From: Cloacimonetes bacterium UBA5553
GTDB taxonomy: Bacteria; Cloacimonadota; Cloacimonadia; Cloacimonadales; Cloacimonadaceae
Assembly (NCBI GenBank): GCA_002425825.1
Contig: DIMZ01000042.1
Coordinates: 1 to 10,401 of the forward strand
Reading direction: 5' to 3'
Length of the DNA: 10,401 nt
A program made the position numbers and the translations under genes. Shown here piece after piece: positions 6,654 to 10,401 of the stretch. The notes under the pieces were generated by a model that was not told where the DNA came from, did not search any database, and saw nothing but the letters and a program-made list of their open reading frames with translations. The stretch's first letter is position 1. The number at the start of each line of letters is the position of its first letter.

Positions 6654-7763
6654 ATGAAATACATCACCCTAATCTTAGCTCTTCTAATGCTGTCCCTAAG
6701 TCTTTGTGCTCAGGCTAACACACCCAAGCTCGAAACCGTTAGCATTAGTGCCGATACTCACATCAATGAAGCAACCCAGATATTAGAAACCTTCACCATG
6801 AAGGATTCACGCAAGAAACTGATAAACCTGTCCAGCTACAATGGCACCATTAACATCCCTATTAATAACCTTCATTGGGAACGGGCACTGGAGCTAATCT
6901 TGCTGCAAAACAGGCTTGTCCGAAAAGACAATGTGGGCTATATCTCGATAGAAGATATACCCAAGCCTGTTACATCCGTAGCTCTGCCGGAAGACCCCCT
7001 GGTTTTAGAAGCCAAGAACAAGCAAGTGCGCATAAAAGCTGTAGCAATGCTTGCAGATAGGTCGTACATACGTTCCATGGGCATAGACTGGTCTGCAGTG
7101 TCTAATGGCAAGATATCTGTAAGCAGCAGCTTTGGTGGTGCAGCTCAGGTAGTATCTCCATTCTCAATAGGCGGCTCTGGCTCTGCTGATGTTGGAAAAT
7201 ATCAGATAGATATCAGCACGCTGCTAAAAGTGATTGAATCTAACCAGAAAGGCAATGTAATAGCCCAGCCAACTGTGCTTGTATCCTCCGGAAAGCAAGG
7301 CTATATTCAGGTAGGTCAGGATATTTCAGTAAAAACCTCCGATGAAGCAGGCAACACCAAAGACACGTTCTTTGCAACCGGTATAATTATGGATGTTGAG
7401 CCCACTGTAGTTACTATTAACGGCCAGGAAGTAGTACACATGAAGCTTAGCATCGAGCGTTCAAGCGGGGTACCCAGCGCTGTGTCCACGGTTATAACCA
7501 AAAGCAAGTCAACCACTGAACTGGTGCTGTTTAACAACGAGGAAACCGTAATTGCCGGGCTGTTTGACACCGACGAAACCAAAGCCCGCAGCGGCATCCC
7601 AATCCTGAAAGACCTGCCTTGGTGGGTGTTTGGACTAAGGTATATAACCGGATATGACAGCTATGAAAAGAAGGATAGAGAATTAGTGATAACCATCCAA
7701 GCCGAGATAGTGGATAGTGCCTATGAGAGACTAATGAAATCTATGAGCAAATCCTCCGAGTAA
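6654..7763 (+). CDS. Short secretin (PilQ/GspD family outer-membrane channel)
   Basis: The protein has 369 residues, starting at ATG 6654. Residues 1-21 form a Sec signal peptide (MKYITLILALLMLSLSLCAQ then Ala), with likely cleavage at AQA|N. LSLC is a poor lipobox because Leu precedes Cys. Residues ~26-100 resemble an STN/N0 domain, including TINIPINNLHWERALELIL (65-83). The secretin core spans ~118-355: RIKAVAMLADRSYIRSMGID, a Gly/Ser-rich segment (~155-180), LLKVIESNQKGNVIAQPTVL (190-209), YIQVGQDI (217-224), TVIAGLF (298-304), and the signature GIPILKDLPWWVFGLRY (314-330) followed by RELVITIQAEIV. It should oligomerise into the outer-membrane pore of the machine, docking to the PilP-like domain of the preceding protein. 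PilQ and GspD are usually about 600-750 residues with AMIN or several N domains; this one has a single N-terminal domain and the core. Secretin identity is strong; pilus versus secretion role is not resolved. Confidence 0.9.
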   Translation: MKYITLILALLMLSLSLCAQANTPKLETVSISADTHINEATQILETFTMKDSRKKLINLSSYNGTINIPINNLHWERALELILLQNRLVRKDNVGYISIEDIPKPVTSVALPEDPLVLEAKNKQVRIKAVAMLADRSYIRSMGIDWSAVSNGKISVSSSFGGAAQVVSPFSIGGSGSADVGKYQIDISTLLKVIESNQKGNVIAQPTVLVSSGKQGYIQVGQDISVKTSDEAGNTKDTFFATGIIMDVEPTVVTINGQEVVHMKLSIERSSGVPSAVSTVITKSKSTTELVLFNNEETVIAGLFDTDETKARSGIPILKDLPWWVFGLRYITGYDSYEKKDRELVITIQAEIVDSAYERLMKSMSKSSE

Positions 7764-7787
7764 GCCTGATTGGCGATGTAGGCAAGC

Positions 7788-10337
7788 GTGCGAATTAGCC
7801 AACGCCTTCTAATCCTATTTGTCCTCATAGTGATAGGATTCGGAGGCTTTTTCTACCTATTCTTTCATATAAAACGTGAAGAATCACGCCTGTATCTGGA
7901 TTCTGATAATAGCCAACGCCGCAGCACTATAGACACAATCTTTAATCTAAAGGCCGGTAATCAGATGTCTATGCTGGATGATTATTCCACCTGGGATAGC
8001 ATGCTGCAAAACACACGCAAAGGCAACACCCGCTGGATAGATGATAACCTTTCTTCCCTCACCAAATCATTCGCTTATTCTTTGGTGCAGGTATATGATT
8101 CCCAACACCGACTAATCTACAATCGCAGTGACGATTCCATTACCGGTATAGAGGACTTCCGCATCGAAGCAGAAGTGATGGATTCGTTAAACACCAAGAA
8201 AAAGCTTTTTTACAATGAGAATCACGGCAACACCATTCTTGCGGTAGCCGTGGCAGGCATCCAACCAGCAGCAGATACACTCAGGCTATCTAAACCCACC
8301 GGTTATCTACTAATAGCAAAGGCTTGGGATTATCGTTTCCTGGGTGAACTGGCAAAGTCACTAAATTATGATATCCGTATTAGTTCGATTGACCCAGAGC
8401 AAATGAACGAAGACACCGATCAATATAACACCAAGATTATACGCCCGGTAAAGAACTGGTATGATAAAACCATCGCCTGGCTGGTGTTTTATAGCCGCAA
8501 TCCCTTCTTGAACGAATTGCGCGCACTGGGAAACCTGATTATCTTCGGCACGATGGGCTTCATCCTGCTTTTTTTAGTCATTCAATACGTCCTGATTCAG
8601 CAATGGATAACCTCCCCGCTCAAGCTAATCTCTCAAAGCCTGAAAGAAGGTGACACTGAGATTATAAAGCCAATAGACCACCGTAACAACGAGTTTGCCG
8701 ATATCGCCAGCTTAATAGAACGCTTTTTTGCCCAAAAGCAAGAGCTTGTTTCCGAGATAGAGGAACGTAAGCGCACCGAAGAACGGCTGCGCGAAATTGA
8801 AGAGCAAACCCGCAAGATATTTATCACATCACCTGAATCAATTATCGTTACCGACTTGAACGGCACTATTTTAACCGCAAACGACGAATCTCTACGCCTG
8901 ATAGCCGTTGATAGTGAATCCGAACTAACAGCACGTAATGCCTCAATTCTCGATCTTGCCCCGCCAGACAAGATGGTAGAGCTGGAAAACCTGATTATTG
9001 ACCTACGAACCGGAAGCTCGATAAAGAACCTTGAAATAAACCTTGTTGACGCTCAGGGAGTGCATTTCCCAGCCCTGATTAGTGCATCCATAATAGCCGA
9101 TAAAGAGCGTAAGCCAAGCAAACTCGTATTTATTACTCGCGACCTTAGCGATATGAAATCGCTGGAAATGAAGCTGCGCCAATCACAGAAGATGGAATCC
9201 ATCGGAACTCTTGCCGGAGGAATAGCACACGATTTTAATAACATTATCACCATTATCGCCGGTTACATTGCGCTCTCGGCAGGCAAGATTGATAGCCATC
9301 AGGAAGCACATGAGGACTTAGACGAAGCACTAAAAGCCTGTTTACGAGCTAAAAGCTTGATAAGTAAAATACTAACCTTCAGCCGGCAATCGGAAGTAAA
9401 CCAAAAACCCATCGTGCTGGCAGATATTATTGAAGACTCCATCCCCATGATTAGAGCTACCATACCCTCCAAAATAAACATAGTTTACGACATCTCCAGT
9501 TTCAGCTACACCATTGCTGACCCCAACGAGATTCAGCAAGTGCTGATGAATCTTGCCACTAACTCATATCATGCCATAAGACCAGACATGGGCACGCTAA
9601 CTATAAACCTGAAAGAGATTCACGGCTTCGAGCTAATTGGCTTAGACCCTGCCGTGCGTCTCGGCTCAGATTATCTGCATCTCAGCTTTGCAGACACAGG
9701 GCGCGGAATGTCTCAAGACATTCTAGACAGGGTTTTCGATCCCTATTTCAGTACCAAAGGACCAGGCGAAGGTACCGGACTTGGCTTGTCTATTGTTCAT
9801 GGCATCATTACCGGTTACAATGGCATAGTAAATGTAGAAAGCTCTCTTGGCTTTGGCTGCACCGTGCACATCTACCTGCCTGTTTCCGATCATGTAGAAA
9901 CCGAGGTTGCTACTGCCACCGAGCGCAGCTATCCCTTCCTGCATGCAAAACTTATGATGGTGGACGATGAGCCCGCATTGGCAGAGCTTTTTGCCATATC
10001 ACTTAGAAGCGAAGGCTATGAAGTGATGTCCTTTAGTGACAGCGGTGAAGCTCTGCGGGTGTTCTCTGCCAATCCAGACGATTATGATCTCATTATTGCC
10101 GATATCACCATGCCCATATTAGACGGCATCCAACTGGCATCCAAAATGCGCATTATTCGCGAAATACCTATAATTCTCTACACTGGTTTTCGCGACAAAA
10201 ACATCCAGGCTCGCGCAGAGGATGTGCCTGTAAACAAGCTGCTTAACAAGCCAATCCTCCCCGCTGAGCTGGTAAAAGAAGTGCGTGAGATAATTTATAA
10301 AGCCCGTGAGAATATAGGCGAACCAGACTTATCGTAA
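7788..10337 (+). CDS. Hybrid sensor histidine kinase: CHASE4-like, HAMP-like, PAS, HisKA/HATPase_c, receiver
   Basis: The protein has 849 residues. The GTG start at 7788 is chosen because an in-frame TAG lies at 7779 and the first TM helix begins at residue 7; the ribosome site is weak. TM1 (~7-27) and TM2 (~248-270) flank an extracytoplasmic sensor with LDDYSTWDSM (63-72), typical of CHASE4. A HAMP-like linker (~271-320), a coiled coil (~316-345) and a PAS domain (~345-455) follow. The kinase core is complete: H481 in GGIAHDFNN, N-box N592, G1 DTGRGM (636-641), FDPYFSTK (650-657) and G2 GEGTGLGLSIVHG (660-672). The receiver (~721-835) has D726/D727, phospho-acceptor D772, T799 and K821. No output domain follows, so phosphate must pass to another protein. 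It begins 24 bases after the secretin gene, so cotranscription with the machine operon is likely. The signal is unknown. Confidence 0.93.
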   Translation: MRISQRLLILFVLIVIGFGGFFYLFFHIKREESRLYLDSDNSQRRSTIDTIFNLKAGNQMSMLDDYSTWDSMLQNTRKGNTRWIDDNLSSLTKSFAYSLVQVYDSQHRLIYNRSDDSITGIEDFRIEAEVMDSLNTKKKLFYNENHGNTILAVAVAGIQPAADTLRLSKPTGYLLIAKAWDYRFLGELAKSLNYDIRISSIDPEQMNEDTDQYNTKIIRPVKNWYDKTIAWLVFYSRNPFLNELRALGNLIIFGTMGFILLFLVIQYVLIQQWITSPLKLISQSLKEGDTEIIKPIDHRNNEFADIASLIERFFAQKQELVSEIEERKRTEERLREIEEQTRKIFITSPESIIVTDLNGTILTANDESLRLIAVDSESELTARNASILDLAPPDKMVELENLIIDLRTGSSIKNLEINLVDAQGVHFPALISASIIADKERKPSKLVFITRDLSDMKSLEMKLRQSQKMESIGTLAGGIAHDFNNIITIIAGYIALSAGKIDSHQEAHEDLDEALKACLRAKSLISKILTFSRQSEVNQKPIVLADIIEDSIPMIRATIPSKINIVYDISSFSYTIADPNEIQQVLMNLATNSYHAIRPDMGTLTINLKEIHGFELIGLDPAVRLGSDYLHLSFADTGRGMSQDILDRVFDPYFSTKGPGEGTGLGLSIVHGIITGYNGIVNVESSLGFGCTVHIYLPVSDHVETEVATATERSYPFLHAKLMMVDDEPALAELFAISLRSEGYEVMSFSDSGEALRVFSANPDDYDLIIADITMPILDGIQLASKMRIIREIPIILYTGFRDKNIQARAEDVPVNKLLNKPILPAELVKEVREIIYKARENIGEPDLS

Positions 10338-10401
10338 TACAATCACCTTATAGCTCTTGTTAACACTACCTGAACTGCACTTTAGCGATGCTTAGTCTGG
10401 A

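Noticed and set aside
6696..6707. Lipoprotein signal (LSLC) in the secretin leader
   Set aside because: The residue before Cys is Leu rather than Gly, Ala or Ser, and a good AQA signal peptidase I site follows immediately.
7764..7787. Small GCCT/AGGC dyad between the secretin and hybrid kinase genes
   Set aside because: It is a stem of only four pairs with a 12-base loop and no T-run; chance is sufficient explanation.
10338..10401. Possible start of another gene or a terminator at the right edge
   Set aside because: In 64 bases no stem-loop with T-run and no start with a ribosome site were visible; nothing can be called.

Overview
This window holds a gram-negative-type gene cluster, all on the + strand. 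It encodes the ATPase, inner-membrane alignment complex and outer-membrane secretin of a type IV pilus or type II secretion-like machine. Two-component signalling genes flank it on both sides. The sequence is moderately AT-rich and uses ATG, TTG and GTG starts with GGAGG-type ribosome sites. The secretin and signal peptide imply a diderm. The compact fused architecture and the cNMP-fold response regulator resemble FCB-group or candidate-phylum bacteria such as Cloacimonadota. That placement is a low-confidence impression and not shown by any marker gene here.

Layout: (1) 1-420 is the 3' end of a surface or secreted protein ending in a LamG/concanavalin A-like domain. (2) 436-2267 is a tightly coupled pair. 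The first gene encodes a six-TM PilS-like sensor that has a histidine-kinase H-box but no ATPase domain. The second encodes a receiver fused to a cyclic-nucleotide-binding-fold domain with no DNA-binding domain. (3) 2268-2403 is the only sizeable intergenic gap. It carries an array of five 11-bp units, three forward and two inverted, that can fold into a long hairpin. (4) 2404-7763 is the machine operon: a PilT-family hexameric ATPase, a PilM-PilN fusion with an extra TPR-like C-terminus, a PilO-like protein with a PilP/GspC-like C-terminus, and a short secretin. (5) 7788-10337 is a large hybrid histidine kinase (CHASE4-like sensor, HAMP-like, PAS, HisKA/HATPase, receiver). (6) 10338-10401 shows no recognisable gene or terminator.

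Inferred working model: the ATPase docks on the cytoplasmic PilM-like domain. The PilN- and PilO-like segments form the periplasmic scaffold, and the PilP-like end links it to the secretin. This puts the usual five-protein PilMNOPQ chain into three polypeptides. The flanking kinase-like proteins and receivers probably control expression or activity of the machine, possibly as a phosphorelay in which the CA-less DHp protein is a phosphotransfer intermediate. No pilin, PilB, PilC or prepilin peptidase gene is present, so whether the system makes pili, secretes proteins or drives motility cannot be settled from this window.
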